Positions 1-13,170 of a DNA stretch of 64,000 nt are shown one piece after another. The notes beneath the pieces are model-generated. The model searched no databases. It had not been told where the DNA came from and saw only the letters and a program-made list of their open reading frames with translations. The stretch is from Neoconidiobolus thromboides FSU 785 (Eukaryota > Entomophthoromycota > Entomophthoromycetes > Entomophthorales > Neoconidiobolaceae): contig MU626306.1 of assembly GCA_025603075.1 (NCBI GenBank), positions 1 through 64,000 on the forward strand, read 5' to 3'. Both the position numbers and the translations under genes were made by a program. Within the stretch, counting starts at the first letter, position 1, and the number at the start of each line of letters is the position of its first letter.

Positions 1-1723
1 AATAGCTGTTCTTGACTCCAAACCCTGAGTACCAGATTTCACAGAGTATTAAATACTGTAAATTATAAATTTTATTATATTTTAAATACAAAATATTAAG
101 CAAACTTAATGTAGCTTTATAATTTTTACTAAATTAATAATTAACTTGACTACAAAACCTAGATTATTGCTTCAATTGATAAATAAAGTTGAAAATTTCT
201 AATTATAGAAATATACAATTAAAACATTACAAATTAGAGTTAAATATCTAATTACCAAAAGCTATTTTATACTTCTAAATCAGAAATAATCGCATTTAAG
301 TACACAGCAACTATTCTAAGTAATATCTATTTTAATAGGAAAAAAAAAAAGCCTGTTTTTTATATTATACGGGATATTCTCATTTATTTATTTGGCAAAT
401 AAATAAATGGATAGATGTATTATTACATAATAACAATTTAATTGTAAGTGCTATAGTATTTTAACGTCTATTCTATATTAGAAAACTTACATCTTTAGTA
501 GAATAGAACCATAGTAAATGGTTCGCTTTTACTTTACATACAAAGGGAATTTACAAGTTTCTTTAATAATTTTGAATGGTTACAAGTGATCAATAGTAAT
601 ATTGTGTTGTCACTATTTCGTTTATTATTTAATGTAGTTAACGTTAGCTAAACCTAACATTTTGATTACTTTTATATCTTTTATTAATATAAAGCAAGCT
701 TACCTTATTAATATAATATATCTAAATACTACAACTAAGTAATAATGTTCTAAACTTCAAAGCACTACCAATAATTTTATTTTATTAATAAACTTTGTGG
801 TTCAACTAAACTAATAGCGATTATTTACAAATTTAGCTTGAATGTTAGATAAAAATTCTATTAAAGCGAATAATAATTGATGTTTAACAAGTTTCAACTT
901 GAATGTTAATAGAAATAAAAGTCACCACAAGGTTATGTTATTAATGGAAGTTCTTTGATAAAAGCCAACAACAGAAATTGTATTAGCAAAAGTATCCATT
1001 TTTTATAACTGGAATAAGATTCTAGTTGGGGAGTATGAGTTTTAAAAAAGTAAGGCTATTAATTATATAATAATGAATCTTTGCTTTTTGGATTAGTTAT
1101 TTTATATTTTTATATTGAGGATAAGTTAGTATGATAATGAATAGTCCAATCTGCTTACTAATTAGAAGAAAAAAATAAAATCAAAATGATGATTTTATTA
1201 ATAGGGATGTTTTTTTTGGTTTCATCGCTTTTTCCATTTTTAAAGCGCCATTTAAGCGGAAAAGTTGCTAGTAAAATTCTCAAACAAAAAAGTACATCCT
1301 CATATTTTTTTTCGAAATTCCAGCATGCTGTTTTTTTTTAGTAATTTTCATTAAACTTATTTAAAATTTGGTTACATAAAAAGTGCACAAAATATCATAA
1401 CAAAAAACATTGCAAGATCAATTGATTTGTTTTTTGGTTAGTATTACCCTACATTGTATATAAGAAACTTTCCCCCCAAGTAACTAATTCTATTCAAAAA
1501 GATAGTTTGAAATAAGATGAAAATTTAAGTCTAATGAAGAGGGTAGTTGGTTTGTTATAATATTTATAAATGATTAATAATATTGATCTATTTTTAAAGG
1601 TAGAAATTGGAAAGTTATTAAAAGACAGCTTTTATAAGCGTGTTATGCTTTTATTAATTTGTATTATAAACAAGGGATTATACATAAATAGAGGACATAA
1701 GAAAGGCTCAAACGAGCGGTGAA
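1..1723. other. Gene-free stretch, left edge
   Basis: No coding region can be supported here. It holds one copy of the short TGGGGATGT element (1205-1303). Bases 1-43 match the reverse complement of 31861-31903 at about 35 of 43 positions, so the left edge may be the end of a second dispersed repeat. Confidence 0.5.
1205..1303 (-). mobile_element. Short TIR element (MITE), copy 1
   Basis: About 100 bp, reverse orientation. The left end reads GGGATGTTTTTT and the right end ACATCCTCA followed by TA. The interior carries the family's CTTTTTCCA and AAGCG(C) blocks. Confidence 0.85.
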
Positions 1724-2107
1724 TTAAAAAGAAAGCATTTTACAAGTATTCATAGTGGAAGCCCAATAGTGAGAGAAAACGGACTTGGCGTTTGGATTTT
1801 CACAGTGAAACTTAATATCTAATTCATTAGAACCAGAGGATGGAGAAGATCTTGAAGAATCTTGATTTATAAGATCAATAACAAAGTCAGCTTCTTTTTC
1901 CTTTGAACTCTGTGGTAGATCTAATTTGCCATCCTTTGCCCTTCGATTTTGAAACCAAACTTGAAGTTTACGTTGCTCTACGCCAATTCGGTTGGCTAAT
2001 TCTTTTCGCAATTTTAAACTGGGTCGGGAGGTTTCTTGATAGATTGTTTCTAATAAGTTTAGTTCACTTTTGGCTAACCGGAAACGTAACTCTTTTTTTG
2101 AAGTCAT
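1724..2107 (-). CDS. Small homeodomain protein, cluster member 1
   Basis: Predicted DNA-binding protein of 127 aa, no intron, ATG at 2107. A homeodomain fills residues about 4-60; helix 3 has the diagnostic WFQNRRAK (W51 onward), with Gln at homeodomain position 50, and there is no three-residue TALE insertion. A Ser-rich acidic linker follows. The last 16 residues contain SHYWASTMN-x-C, shared almost exactly with the genes at 4313-4705 and 7481-7867. A TATA-like box lies about 60 bp upstream. Non-TALE fungal homeodomain proteins are usually several hundred residues, so these are very small. Targets are unknown. The homeodomain call is secure; any role (development, mating identity) is inference. 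Confidence 0.9.
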   Translation of the reverse strand: MTSKKELRFRLAKSELNLLETIYQETSRPSLKLRKELANRIGVEQRKLQVWFQNRRAKDGKLDLPQSSKEKEADFVIDLINQDSSRSSPSSGSNELDIKFHCENPNAKSVFSHYWASTMNTCKMLSF

Positions 2108-2166
2108 TTAGTTAATTTATAATTGTAATTAAAAACAAATTCCATCCAAATGTAAAATCGAATCGA

Positions 2167-2174
2167 TTTATATA
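2167..2174 (-). promoter_or_regulatory. TATA box of homeodomain gene 1
   Basis: TATATAAA on the minus strand, about 60 bp before the ATG at 2107. Similar boxes sit at comparable distances before the other two homeodomain genes. Confidence 0.55.
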
Positions 2175-3179
2175 CCCTTATTGAATCATAACTTAATTAA
2201 TAAAATATATATATGAATTGAGTTATGATCATATTTTAAATGCTTATCAACTCAAATGGAATATTAACTTTTTAAAAATATATGTCTCGGTACTTTCTAA
2301 TTTAAGATCGAATAATATCATCAATAAAATATTTTATATAGAATGGCTTGAAGTTAATATAAAGCTACCAATCAATTGATAGGAAACAAAACTAGGTTAA
2401 TTCAAACAATCAATGTTCTGTTCCACTGGATTCCTAATTTCTATTTCTACTTTATAAATCTATTAGCTTGGCTTAAAGTTTTGATTTTTTGATTGATGAA
2501 TAAGTTATTTAGAAAATAGCAGATTGTTTAGTATTTAAAATAAAATTAGAAGTTAGAATTAAGGCATAAGGTAGTCAGATAGTATATTAAATTTCATAAA
2601 TCGTATGAGATGAATAGCTTACTCATTATGTTTTAAAGACATTACGAGTTCAAAAGCCTTCTTAAAATACACTGAAATACAATGGTTCTTTATTTCGTTG
2701 TATTATTAAATTTTTTAATTTTATAAGAAAATTCAAACCTTTGGTCTAGAACTTTACCATTAACGGGAAATGGATTCCTTATAAGGACATATTTTTGATT
2801 TTGTGGCATACACTTCTCATATAAAGTTAATATACTATTTGAGATAATAGCTTATCCATTAAGATAATGCTTTAAAGCTACCGCTCTAACCGGAACTATT
2901 CTTAACCAACAAATTTTTATTGAAAATACAACTATCATATAAAATTTGACTTAAAACTCAATTTAATTAATTAGGTGTAGTTTGGTAAACTAAGGTTGAT
3001 GTGATACATAATACGCAATTTTCATCCTTAAAGAACTTGTTTAACAATGACTTATCTTTAATTCTGGTGACATTGTCTTTATATCAAGTAACATATAGAA
3101 TATAGGCTGAGGTCATAAATCTGATTTTGCTGGTTTGTATAATAGCTAACGATATACTCAATTGGTTTACATGATATAT

Positions 3180-3284
3180 ATGAGGGTGTTTTTTTGACTT
3201 CATTACTTTTTCCATCTTTTAAGCGCTACTTTAGAAGAAAAATTGTTAATAAAATTGTTAAATATAAAAATACATTCCCCTATA
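3180..3284 (-). mobile_element. Short TIR element, copy 2
   Basis: Reverse orientation. The ends read TGAGGGTGT and ACATTCCCC and are flanked by TA on both sides. CTTTTTCCA and AAGCGCT are intact inside. Confidence 0.88.
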
Positions 3285-3368
3285 TTATTTTATTATTAGT
3301 TAATAATTTGTCCTAATTTCAAGTTGAGAAAAGGGAAAAAGAGTAAAGTGAAGAAAAAACATATCCAT

Positions 3369-3469
3369 ATGGGGATGTGTTTTTTTGTTTAAGAATTTTA
3401 CTACAATCTTTCCACTCAAATAGCGCTTAAAATGGAAAAATAATGAAACTAAAAAAAACAGTCCCATAT
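3369..3469 (+). mobile_element. Short TIR element, copy 3
   Basis: Forward orientation. The left end is TGGGGATGTG and the right end CAGTCCCA, flanked by TA on both sides, with ATAGCGCTTAAAATGGAAAAA inside. Confidence 0.9.
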
Positions 3470-4312
3470 AATGCTTTATTTGGGCTATAAAAGCCCACAA
3501 CTGATTTATTAGACCTAAAGAGCCATAAAGTACTATCTAATTGTATTTATTAAGGATATGATCTATATGTACCTTTTAGCCATTTCTATTCAGGAAAAAT
3601 AAGATACTCTATTATAAGGCTATTTAACTCGTTACTTATAATGAAGCTATTATGCTAAAATTCAAGGGATAGTAAAAAACTATTCATAATATTGTTTATT
3701 GCCATCAAATGAGAGTAACTATTTTTGATGACTATAAATAACGTAAATGAGAATAACAAGGTCATAAATAACTATGGTATAATAAATTGAAGAGTGAAAA
3801 TATACTTAAAATGAAAGAATATAAAATGGTTCACTAATAATTAGGTAATCATAAGTTTGTATATTTAAAATTTATTACGGTGTAATAAAAAAGGACTAAT
3901 TAATTATGTTCAAAAAAAGGATTATTTTAACTATATTTGTAAGTTTAATGTACAAATATAGAATTTAATCATTTTTATGATATAGTTTATTTAAAATAGC
4001 TATTTAAAATTAATATAAAGATAAAAAGTCTAGACTTTTATTGAGTCTAACTTTATTACTCCAGTTTTATTTTAAAGTCCACAAAAGAACACTTGATAAT
4101 TTGAAATACAATTAAATAAGGGAGGTAAGTAAAATAATATTTCAATAATAATAGCTTTAATGAGTTTAAAAGTATTTATAAAATTTAAGTCAGACACTTA
4201 CTTTAAAACACGAAACGTTATTTATTTGATTTAAAATGATTACAAAAGGATAATAAAATACGAAGAGGATAAATATAAAGAAAGAGGGTAATTGTTAAAT
4301 TAGGAAGATAAA

Positions 4313-4705
4313 TCAAAACTTAAATATTCTACAACTATTCATTGTTGAGGCCCAATAATGGGAAAATACTCTTTTTACATTTGGATCATCACTTTGAATT
4401 ATTATTATATTGTCATCCATGGATTCTTCTTCTGAATTGGTTGTGCTAATGTCAGGACTATCCAAAGGATTTGTAGCTTTATTATTTACATAAGCTAACT
4501 CATTGGAAATTAACCGCTTTTCTCTATTATCCTTAGCCCGACGATTTTGAAACCAAATTTGGATCTTACGTTGCTCTATTCCCATCCTTGAAGCTAACTC
4601 TTTCCTTGTTTTTAAACTAGGTCGTGGGTTATTGTTATATAAGGCTTCTAACATATTTACGTGACTATCGAGTAGTCGAAAACGAAATTGATTGGGTTCA
4701 TGCAT
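4313..4705 (-). CDS. Small homeodomain protein, cluster member 2
   Basis: Intronless 130-aa paralogue of the genes at 1724-2107 and 7481-7867. The homeodomain covers residues about 4-60 with IEQRKIQIWFQNRRAKD in helix 3 (Gln50 class). The linker is acidic and Ser/Thr/Asn-rich and differs strongly from its paralogues, while the C-terminal FSHYWASTMNSC is again conserved, so the tail is under selection as well as the DNA-binding domain. The ATG at 4705 is preceded by a TATAAATA box about 53 bp upstream. Same strand and 2.2 kb from member 1, which points to tandem duplication. Predicted nuclear transcription factor; targets unknown. Confidence 0.9.
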   Translation of the reverse strand: MHEPNQFRFRLLDSHVNMLEALYNNNPRPSLKTRKELASRMGIEQRKIQIWFQNRRAKDNREKRLISNELAYVNNKATNPLDSPDISTTNSEEESMDDNIIIIQSDDPNVKRVFSHYWASTMNSCRIFKF

Positions 4706-4757
4706 CTTTTAATTTCAATATTAAAAAAATATAAAACGACATGGTTCTCATTGTTGG

Positions 4758-4765
4758 TATTTATA
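4758..4765 (-). promoter_or_regulatory. TATA box of homeodomain gene 2
   Basis: TATAAATA on the minus strand, about 53 bp before the ATG at 4705. Confidence 0.55.
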
Positions 4766-5030
4766 CTTCTTTTTGATCATTTTTTTTAATTTATTACTTT
4801 TTATTATTGGCACCCTTACAATTATTTTACATAATTTAATACTTATTAAATGTAGTTTTGATTAAGTTTTTTAAAAATCTAGACAAACAACTCAAGAATT
4901 TCAAAGTAGTAAAATAAATTAGGCTAAATATATAAATATAGAATATCATCTCATTACAATAGTTTAACTATTTTCAACTAATTATGAAATGTAATAGCCA
5001 GTATTACATTATTTTGCAACTATTTAATAT

Positions 5031-5133
5031 ATGGGGATGTATTTTTGTGTTTAAGAATTTTATTAATAGCTTTCCCACTCAAATAGCGCTTAAAAAATGG
5101 AAAAAGTAATGAAGTCAAAAAAAACATCCCCAT
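5031..5133 (+). mobile_element. Short TIR element, copy 4 (near-consensus)
   Basis: Forward orientation, with perfect TGGGGATGT and ACATCCCCA ends inside a TA / TA flank. One of the best-preserved copies and a good reference for the family. Confidence 0.93.
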
Positions 5134-7110
5134 ATCTTCTATTACTGAATTAAGTGAAGGGATTTTGTTTTATCAGCTAAATAAATTTAGCAATGGTTAG
5201 AGGTTTAGTGACATTTTTGTTTACACTTTAAGAACCTTTTTAGTGTTGTTTTCAATAATAATAAGTGAAGATATTTTAAACAAGACATAAGAGTCATACT
5301 TGCTATAGTCTGGATTTAATGAAGTATTAACTGTTGTTACATTAATAAAGTTTAAAGATCATTAAGGCAAAATCATGAAATATTTCATTAATAGAATCTA
5401 CGCGTTAAATAAATTTTATTGTAAATAAATTTATTATATAATTCGCCTTTTAGCGTATATTGCTAAATATATTTTAAATTACAAAGATTAATAAAACTAC
5501 TCATCGATTTTTTATAGTTCACTCATTGATATAAATATATATGAAATAGAATAACTATTGCTTAATTTAAATTTTTATAATAAAGACTATTTAGCAACAA
5601 TCAAAGTTAACAACTAAAAATCTTTTATTAATATTAATTTAGCCTAATTATAAATATAGATAATTTTTAATTCCGCTTTTAAACTTGATGTATTTACTTT
5701 GATTCTTTCTAGTCATTCAGAGTTCTTAGTTTTGACTTTATAGATGAAACTAACATCAAAGTTTGCATAGCTATATGCATCACTGAAATAAGTCAGTGCT
5801 ATGATTATTTTTTTACGATTTATTTTAAAGCAGAAGTAAAAGGTAGGTATTTAAAACATTAACAATTTGTTAACATCTATTTAGACAGAACATCTAGTTC
5901 AACCATTTTTTATCAATTCTATTATATTATAAATTTAAGCCTTAAAATACAGAATTTTAAATCATCTTATATATCAACTTTAACTTAATTTTGGTTGAAC
6001 CATATATCATGATAATAAGCTATCATATTTTTTTGTTTTTAATAAACGCGATAGAATAGTAAGCTTGATGCTTCGTAAAAGTATAAATATGGTTTATTTC
6101 CACTTATTGGTAAGCAATAATTAAGTATTTAAGTCATATTTCGGTAAAATAAATTTTGAGCGTAAATTTACATAATTGAAAGTGTAATATCTAATTTTGG
6201 GTTTTTAGTTTACAAAAAAAGTTTAACTGAATGCCTTAATCATAACCAAAGCTCCGTAATCAAGTTATTATCAAGTAGTGATAATGTAAATTTACAATTT
6301 TAGACTAATTACCCTTATATCTACTAGCATTTAGATATGGGGTCATATTATTTTATGAAAAATTGTTTCATTTGTAATTGTATACTGCTTAGCTAATGTA
6401 TTTGGTTATAAAGCGTTAGAATTCAAACAGATTGAATAGAATGTCTCTAACTTTCAGATAAATTAAGACAAAATTTGCCTCCTGTTTTGTATTCTAACTA
6501 CTATCAACTTATTGGTCTTAAAGAAAATTTTCCCCTTGGTGTGTATCTTTCATATTTGGTAGAGGCTGTCTGTTTCTTTACCTTTGAAGAATTAGATTTT
6601 AGTGATATGTGTAGGCTTATATGAAAACTCAAGCTTATATCATTGATTTGTAATAATATTTCATTACCTGTTCTAATGTTATGTGACACATGTTATGGGT
6701 AAATCAATAAAACTTTCCAGTTTGGTTTAGATTAAATCTATAAAATCTATAAGCATCATTTTTTATGTGTATAAAATTATAGAAGATTCATGAGCAAAAT
6801 AATCAAATAAAAACATTATAATATAAGTTTGTTTTAAAATTAAGCCTCAGGTTTCGACTCGTATTCAGTTTTAGACTTGGAATTTCATAGGATTATAAAA
6901 TAGCCTAAAAGTACTAAACTATCTAAATAGTAGTTTGATATACTGGAATGGTTCTTATAGATTATCAATAATTTATAATTCAAGTAATACTACCTATTTA
7001 ATTGTTTTATTAACGTTACGTATAAAAGTCAATATTTAAAACTTTAACATTAGGAACTTTCTATAATTGTAAATTTGAAATAAACTTATATTAAGCGAAA
7101 GTAAACAAGA

Positions 7111-7145
7111 AATTTAATAAATTTAATAAATTTAATAAATTTTAA
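7111..7145. repeat. Minisatellite, 9-bp unit
   Basis: Three full tandem copies of AATTTAATA followed by a partial copy, about 375 bp downstream of the third homeodomain gene's stop codon. Confidence 0.7.
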
Positions 7146-7480
7146 GGCTAAATAGAATAAATGCGACGTTTTAGCAAATACTTTTTATATTTGTTTATAG
7201 TATTTACTTCTATTAAATATCAGTAGATAGAGGTACTTGTAGTGTTTTTTTGTAGTAAATTTGTATGCTAAAGAAAAAGTGCTTGAAGGAATTTAATGCT
7301 AAGAGTAAATATTAAGTTTGATCCATCCACAATAATTTGATATCGTAAGTTATATTAAATATCAAAATTGATTTCCTTTTTAAACTTATTTTAAATTCAT
7401 ATTATGTTGTATTAAAATAATTTTATTGAATGGTAATAAAAAAGATAAATAAAAATTAAACAGAGAAATTGGCAAAAAGG

Positions 7481-7867
7481 TTAGAATTGAAGCATTTTAC
7501 AACTATTCATAGTTGAAGCCCAGTAATGCGATAAAATTCTCGTGGTGGTATGCTCTTTGAAGTTGTTTGTTTGAGTGTCCATTGGAGATAGCCCTTCTGA
7601 GTTGACCGAGCTGCAATCAGGGCTACCATGATTCGTAGCTTCGCTATTTAAATGGTTTAAGCTAGCTGTAGTTGATTGCGCTTCCCTGACCTCTTTAGCT
7701 CTACGATTTTGAAACCAGATCTGTACCTTACGCTGTTCAATACCCATTCTTAAAGCTAACTGTTTCCTTATTTTTAAACCAGGTCTGGGGTTTTCATTGT
7801 ATAGGGTTTCTAGTAGGTTTATATGACTTTTAAGTAATCTTGGACGAATATCTAAATTTTTTGCCAT
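7481..7867 (-). CDS. Small homeodomain protein, cluster member 3
   Basis: Intronless 128-aa third member of the cluster. Homeodomain at residues about 4-60 with IEQRKVQIWFQNRRAKE; closer to member 2 than to member 1 in helix 3 and in the NPRP loop. A variable Ser/Thr/Asn linker is followed by the conserved LSHYWASTMNSCKML tail. A TATA box lies about 45 bp upstream of the ATG at 7867. As with its paralogues, there are no other domains. The three genes together look like a recent local expansion; role not known. Confidence 0.9.
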   Translation of the reverse strand: MAKNLDIRPRLLKSHINLLETLYNENPRPGLKIRKQLALRMGIEQRKVQIWFQNRRAKEVREAQSTTASLNHLNSEATNHGSPDCSSVNSEGLSPMDTQTNNFKEHTTTRILSHYWASTMNSCKMLQF

Positions 7868-7908
7868 TATACAGTAAATTCAAGTTTATATCAATGATTT
7901 TTTATTAT

Positions 7909-7915
7909 TTATATA
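7909..7915 (-). promoter_or_regulatory. TATA box of homeodomain gene 3
   Basis: TATATAA on the minus strand, within an AGGGTATATAA context like that of homeodomain gene 1, about 45 bp before the ATG at 7867. Confidence 0.55.
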
Positions 7916-8457
7916 CCCTATGTTTTATATTTTTACATTAAAACTCCCATTTCACCAACACAAAAAATTGTATTAATCCGAGTTGTGATTAACATTACAA
8001 GCATATTCCTATAAATGCTTATATTAATAACCTCGACCATTTCTTTATTTGTCTTCCAAGAGTTAAAATAGAAACTATAACTATGAATCTGGCTGTGTAA
8101 TAACCTGTTTTATTGATTTTAGCGATAATATGACCTTAAAATCTAATATTGTTACTAAGTAGTATTTAGCTGTTTTTTTATTAAATCCTCTTCTATACTT
8201 TTTAGGGAATTTTCATTTAATTTTTATCACATAAATTGTATTAGAAATAAAAAGGCTTTAAGTTATAACAACATCGCCTTATCTCCCTTCATTACTTTCC
8301 TTCCTTTTCTGAGTTTTTACAATTTTTTTACATTGCGCGATAATCATATAAATTAAATAGGTTAATTTTGCTTATTCATATTTAATACTGCTTTTATTAA
8401 TAAATTTAATATTGTATCACTTTAAAAATCGATTTTAGAAAACAATTAATTAAGCAT

Positions 8458-8560
8458 ATGGGTATGTATTTTTGTATTTAAGAATTTTACTAGCAATTTT
8501 TTCACTCAAATAGGACTTGAAAAATGGAAAAAGTAATGAAATAAAAAAAAACACCCCAAT
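8458..8560 (+). mobile_element. Short TIR element, copy 5
   Basis: Forward orientation. Left end TGGGTATGT, right end ACACCCCAA, with TA on both sides. The central AGCGCT is mutated to AGGACT. Confidence 0.85.
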
Positions 8561-9218
8561 ATAGTTACCTATCTAATATGAAATAAAATACTTGGCGTTT
8601 TTGTTTTAAAGTCGAAAAATAAAAATATCAAATTAAATATAATATTTGGACTTTATTTTTCACTGTTATATGAACCTTTGATTATTATATTGTAATATTG
8701 TAATGCGATAAATACAATCCTATTTTTCCAACGATAGTTACTAAACTAAGCAATCTAATTCACTATTTGTCAACCTTAAAATAGTTAATGCTTCGAATCA
8801 TAAAGGTCAATAAGGAGGAAAAATAGATTATGCTTGGTAAGGATTTTTTACGTATTGAGCCAATATACTCATAGGCGCCTTAGACACTGTGATTTATCAA
8901 TATGAGTGTATGCTTGTGTCTGCCTTTCAAGCCAAAACTACATAAAAAAAACTGAGCATAATCATACATTTGCCCACTTCGGGAGATTTGCAGAATATTA
9001 TTTGTGAAATAATTTTTAAAAATTGATGTTTGGAGTTCTACAATTTTAAATTAGTTTATATTGATATTCGGAATTAAAGTAAAGCCCTTTTTTCAAACAG
9101 CGACCATATATTATCTTAACTTTATTTTGAAATGTAAGATTGTTTCTAAAGTAATTTCTCTTTTTGGGCAAATTCACTATCACAAGGATACAAAATTGCT
9201 ATGGTTAAGCTTTTTTAT

Positions 9219-9316
9219 ATAGGGATGCATTTTTTGTTTAAGAATTTATAAATAATTTTTCCACTCAAGCAATGTTTAAGAAATGAAAAAAGTGATGAAA
9301 TAAAAAATACCCTCAT
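9219..9316 (+). mobile_element. Short TIR element, copy 6 (diverged)
   Basis: Forward orientation. Ends AGGGATGCA and ACCCTCA, with TA flanks. The interior has diverged (CAATGTTTAAGAAATG instead of TAGCGCTTAAAAAATG). Confidence 0.75.
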
Positions 9317-9762
9317 ATGACTTTTCTTAAATATAAAAGCACCTATTATAATTAGCAGTCTTTTCATTATTTTTGCCCCAAAAAGGAGATTACTTTAGAA
9401 ATAATCTGGGGCCTCCTCTAGTGTAGCTGTAGCCATCCGCTATAAAAAATTTCTTTAAAACATAATGTCTTAAATTAATTTTTATTGCTTCTAAAATTTA
9501 GATCTTATTAAAAAATTAGTTTTAATAACAAACCAAGATCGGCCCCATCCAGAAAAAACAAAAGTAAGATGGTGGAGAAAAAAATATCAACACCAAAGTT
9601 TTGAACTAATTTACTGGGTTGCCTAAATTTTTAAAAAAAGGTGGAGATTAAAATTTAATTTAAGATTGTTTTGAATTGATATTTCTCAAAAACTACGCCA
9701 CAATATTTTGATTTAAAATAAATTTTCATTCATAATCTTTCTTCACAACGTTAACTTTTAAA

Positions 9763-10921
9763 ATGGATTTGAGTCATAACTATTTTTTAAAAGATAATTA
9801 TTTAGCCACCACTTTGGTGTTTACCGTGCTTTATCAATTATCCTTTTTTGCGGTTGCGTATGTTAATAAATTTGATAAAGTAACTGATTTTGCTGGGGGT
9901 TCAAATTTTGTACTTTTGGCGGGGTTAACTTTTTTTTTGAATCAAGTATATTTTGTATAAAGATATCTTAGATAGATTAATAATATTTTCCATGAAATTT
10001 AGAATCAAACTCCAAGAAGCCAATTAGCTACTATTGCAATTATATTATGGGGAATTAGAATCAGTGGTAATCATCTTTTCATTTGATCTTTATTATGTAA
10101 TATTTGACCTTAGGTTTTTTGTTATATCGAATCTTAAAAACTGAAGAAGACAAAAGATTTGACGAGTTACGCAACGATTTTTGGAAATTTTTAGGGTTTT
10201 GGATCTTTCAAATGGCTTGGGTTTGGACTGTTTCATTACCTGTAACTGTTGTTAATTTAGAAGCCAGTTATACTCCAGACCCTCCTTTAAATTTGACAAC
10301 AGATATCTTAGGAATTTTGATGTTTTTAGCTGGTCTCATTATCGAAACTAGTAAATTAATATTCTTATACTTTACAATTTTTACTAACAATATTTACCTA
10401 ATAGTATCAGATATTGAAAAAGTATTAACTAATAATTTCATTCATGTTTAAGTATATACTAATATTTATATTTTAGTTCATGCACCGTGAAAGTAAACCT
10501 AAGCCTACCCAAATATTAAACTCAGGATTATGGAAATATTCTAGACATCCTAACTATTTTGGAGAAATTTTATTATGGTAATTTTCAGACTTATAATCGA
10601 AATCAAAATTAAACAATACTTTGAAGGTGGGGAATTTACGTATTCAGCTTACCAATAACAAGCGAAACTGGAGTTTTAACCATCTCAAGTCCTCTTTTTA
10701 TCACTTTGTTGCTGCTTTTTGTCAGTGGAATACCTTTAAGCGAACCCAACATGGAAAAGAAATTCATTGATGCTGGAAAACAAAGCGAATATATTGAATA
10801 TATTGACAAAACCAGCCCGCTTATCCCTCTACCAAACATGGTTTATAAATCTTTACCAAGATGGACTAAGTTTGCTTTATTTGAATTTCCCATGTATCGT
10901 TATAAACAAAAGGCCGATTAA
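9763..10921 (+). CDS. DUF1295 / steroid 5-alpha-reductase-like membrane enzyme
   Basis: Predicted integral-membrane oxidoreductase of 298 aa. Six exons join in frame: 9763-9945, 10003-10066, 10114-10350, 10405-10421 (17 nt), 10477-10577 and 10627-10921; all five introns are GT-AG and 47-57 nt. The N-terminus is hydrophobic with several membrane segments. The family signature [19 protein letters not shown] is split by intron 5, with the neighbouring WG completed in the last exon; the Arg-His-Pro-Asn-Tyr-Phe motif is typical of the DUF1295 and isoprenylcysteine methyltransferase / steroid reductase superfamily. Read as unspliced frames it looks broken, but splicing restores an unbroken protein. 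The 17-nt fourth exon is the least certain part. Substrate unknown; a lipid or sterol double bond is the usual family guess. Confidence 0.85.
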
Positions 10922-12002
10922 ACATGATATCATGTACTGATATAAGCTCAAATAGTGTATATTTATAGTATAATACTATGTTTCCAACTCTTCACCATTT
11001 ACTTTTTAAAAGGACATAATAAAATTGTAAATTATTACTTTGTTTTTTGTGTGAGTAGTTTATATTTCAAAATAAAAAGTGGATTTATAATGAAAATGTC
11101 TATGTGTAGTATGATTTGTATTAAAGGAACTTGACATTTTATAAAATTGAATATAAACAAAAGCATCAAAAATAGTTATAGTACTTTAAAAAATCTTTGG
11201 TGGATTTTAAAACCTTTCAAAGTCTCAAGTGTTTTAAAAATGAAAAAGAACCGAAGGAAATTAAGAGTCAAAGTAGATAAGGGCAGAAAGAGGAATTGAT
11301 AAAAAAATTGTGATTATTAGACATTACAACAATATATTTGTTTAAAAAATTTGAGAATTTTGAAGGGTTTATATATAAAGTATCGTAATAATATTTGAAA
11401 GTTTTAAAAATTATTTAGTGGATAATTTCAACTATGGCATCTTTAACAAGCTAGCTCTCTTTAATGTGGAACCTATCCTTTGGCCTTACTAAGGCCCAAA
11501 CCTCAAACCTCGGAACTTAAATCGGGACAGTCAAAATAAGAACTTAATAAAGGAATTATGGTTGTCTAAAAGTTCTTAAGTTAGGAGTTTTGTTTAAATA
11601 TTTGTTATTACTCTTTCGATTTAAAAAAGGAGAGTTTTTTTGGTTTCATTTTTCTGTTTTTTACTGTTGAATGGAAAAATTGCTAATAAAATTCTTAAAC
11701 AAAAAGGCACATTCGGTATGGATTCTGTCTAAATTGGAAAAGTAATGGATGGGTTAATTCTATCAGCGATGTTGTAATCTTTTCAATCAAATAAATATTA
11801 CAAGGCCTCTTATTCTAAAAAACTCATCAAAATATAAAAATTTCGGACTTACATAGAATATTCAAATCTAAAATAAAAAACTTAACCCCAACTTTTCCAA
11901 AGATATTATTAATCAGAATTATATTACGTGAAGAACTAATGCATGATGTTTTTATTAATAATAATGGGTATGGCGATATATAATATTTAAATAGGGCTAC
12001 TA
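10922..12002. other. Intergenic region
   Basis: No gene seen. A diverged reverse copy of the short TIR element is at about 11628-11719. The rest is AT-rich with no long frame. Confidence 0.45.
11628..11719 (-). mobile_element. Short TIR element, copy 7 (degraded)
   Basis: Reverse orientation. GGAGAGTTTTTTTGGTTTCA on the left and CAAAAAGGCACATTCGGTA on the right still align with the family, but the interior has lost the AAGCGCT block and both ends have mutated. Confidence 0.6.

Positions 12003-13170
<1,168 letters not shown>

Larger units (their letters stand above)
2108..4312. other. Intergenic region between homeodomain genes 1 and 2
   Basis: No further gene seen. It contains two copies of the short TIR element, at about 3180-3284 and 3369-3469, in opposite orientations and only about 85 bp apart. 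A 66-codon open frame at 3300-3500 runs through the second copy and is not a gene. Confidence 0.5.
4706..7480. other. Intergenic region between homeodomain genes 2 and 3
   Basis: 2.8 kb without a supportable gene. It holds one short TIR element (5031-5133) and a small 9-bp tandem repeat near 7111-7145. A 61-codon minus-strand frame at 6504-6689 has no recognisable motif and is probably chance. Confidence 0.5.
7868..9762. other. Intergenic region
   Basis: No gene supported. Contains two forward copies of the short TIR element (8458-8560 and 9219-9316). The 9360-9560 stretch is slightly richer in G and C, but no frame or RNA fold could be recognised. Confidence 0.45.

Noticed and set aside
3300-3500. 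66-codon minus-strand gene
   Set aside because: Runs through a MITE copy and has no motif.
6504-6689. 61-codon minus-strand gene
   Set aside because: No homologue-like motif, unfavourable context, isolated.
1724-7867. HD1/HD2-type mating locus
   Set aside because: Such loci carry divergent pairs of unlike homeodomain genes; these three are alike, on the same strand and very small. Not excluded, but unsupported.
9763-10451. Broken or multiple small membrane-protein genes
   Set aside because: Three open frames look like separate or dead genes, but GT-AG splicing through 10921 gives one unbroken 298-aa DUF1295 protein with the family signature.
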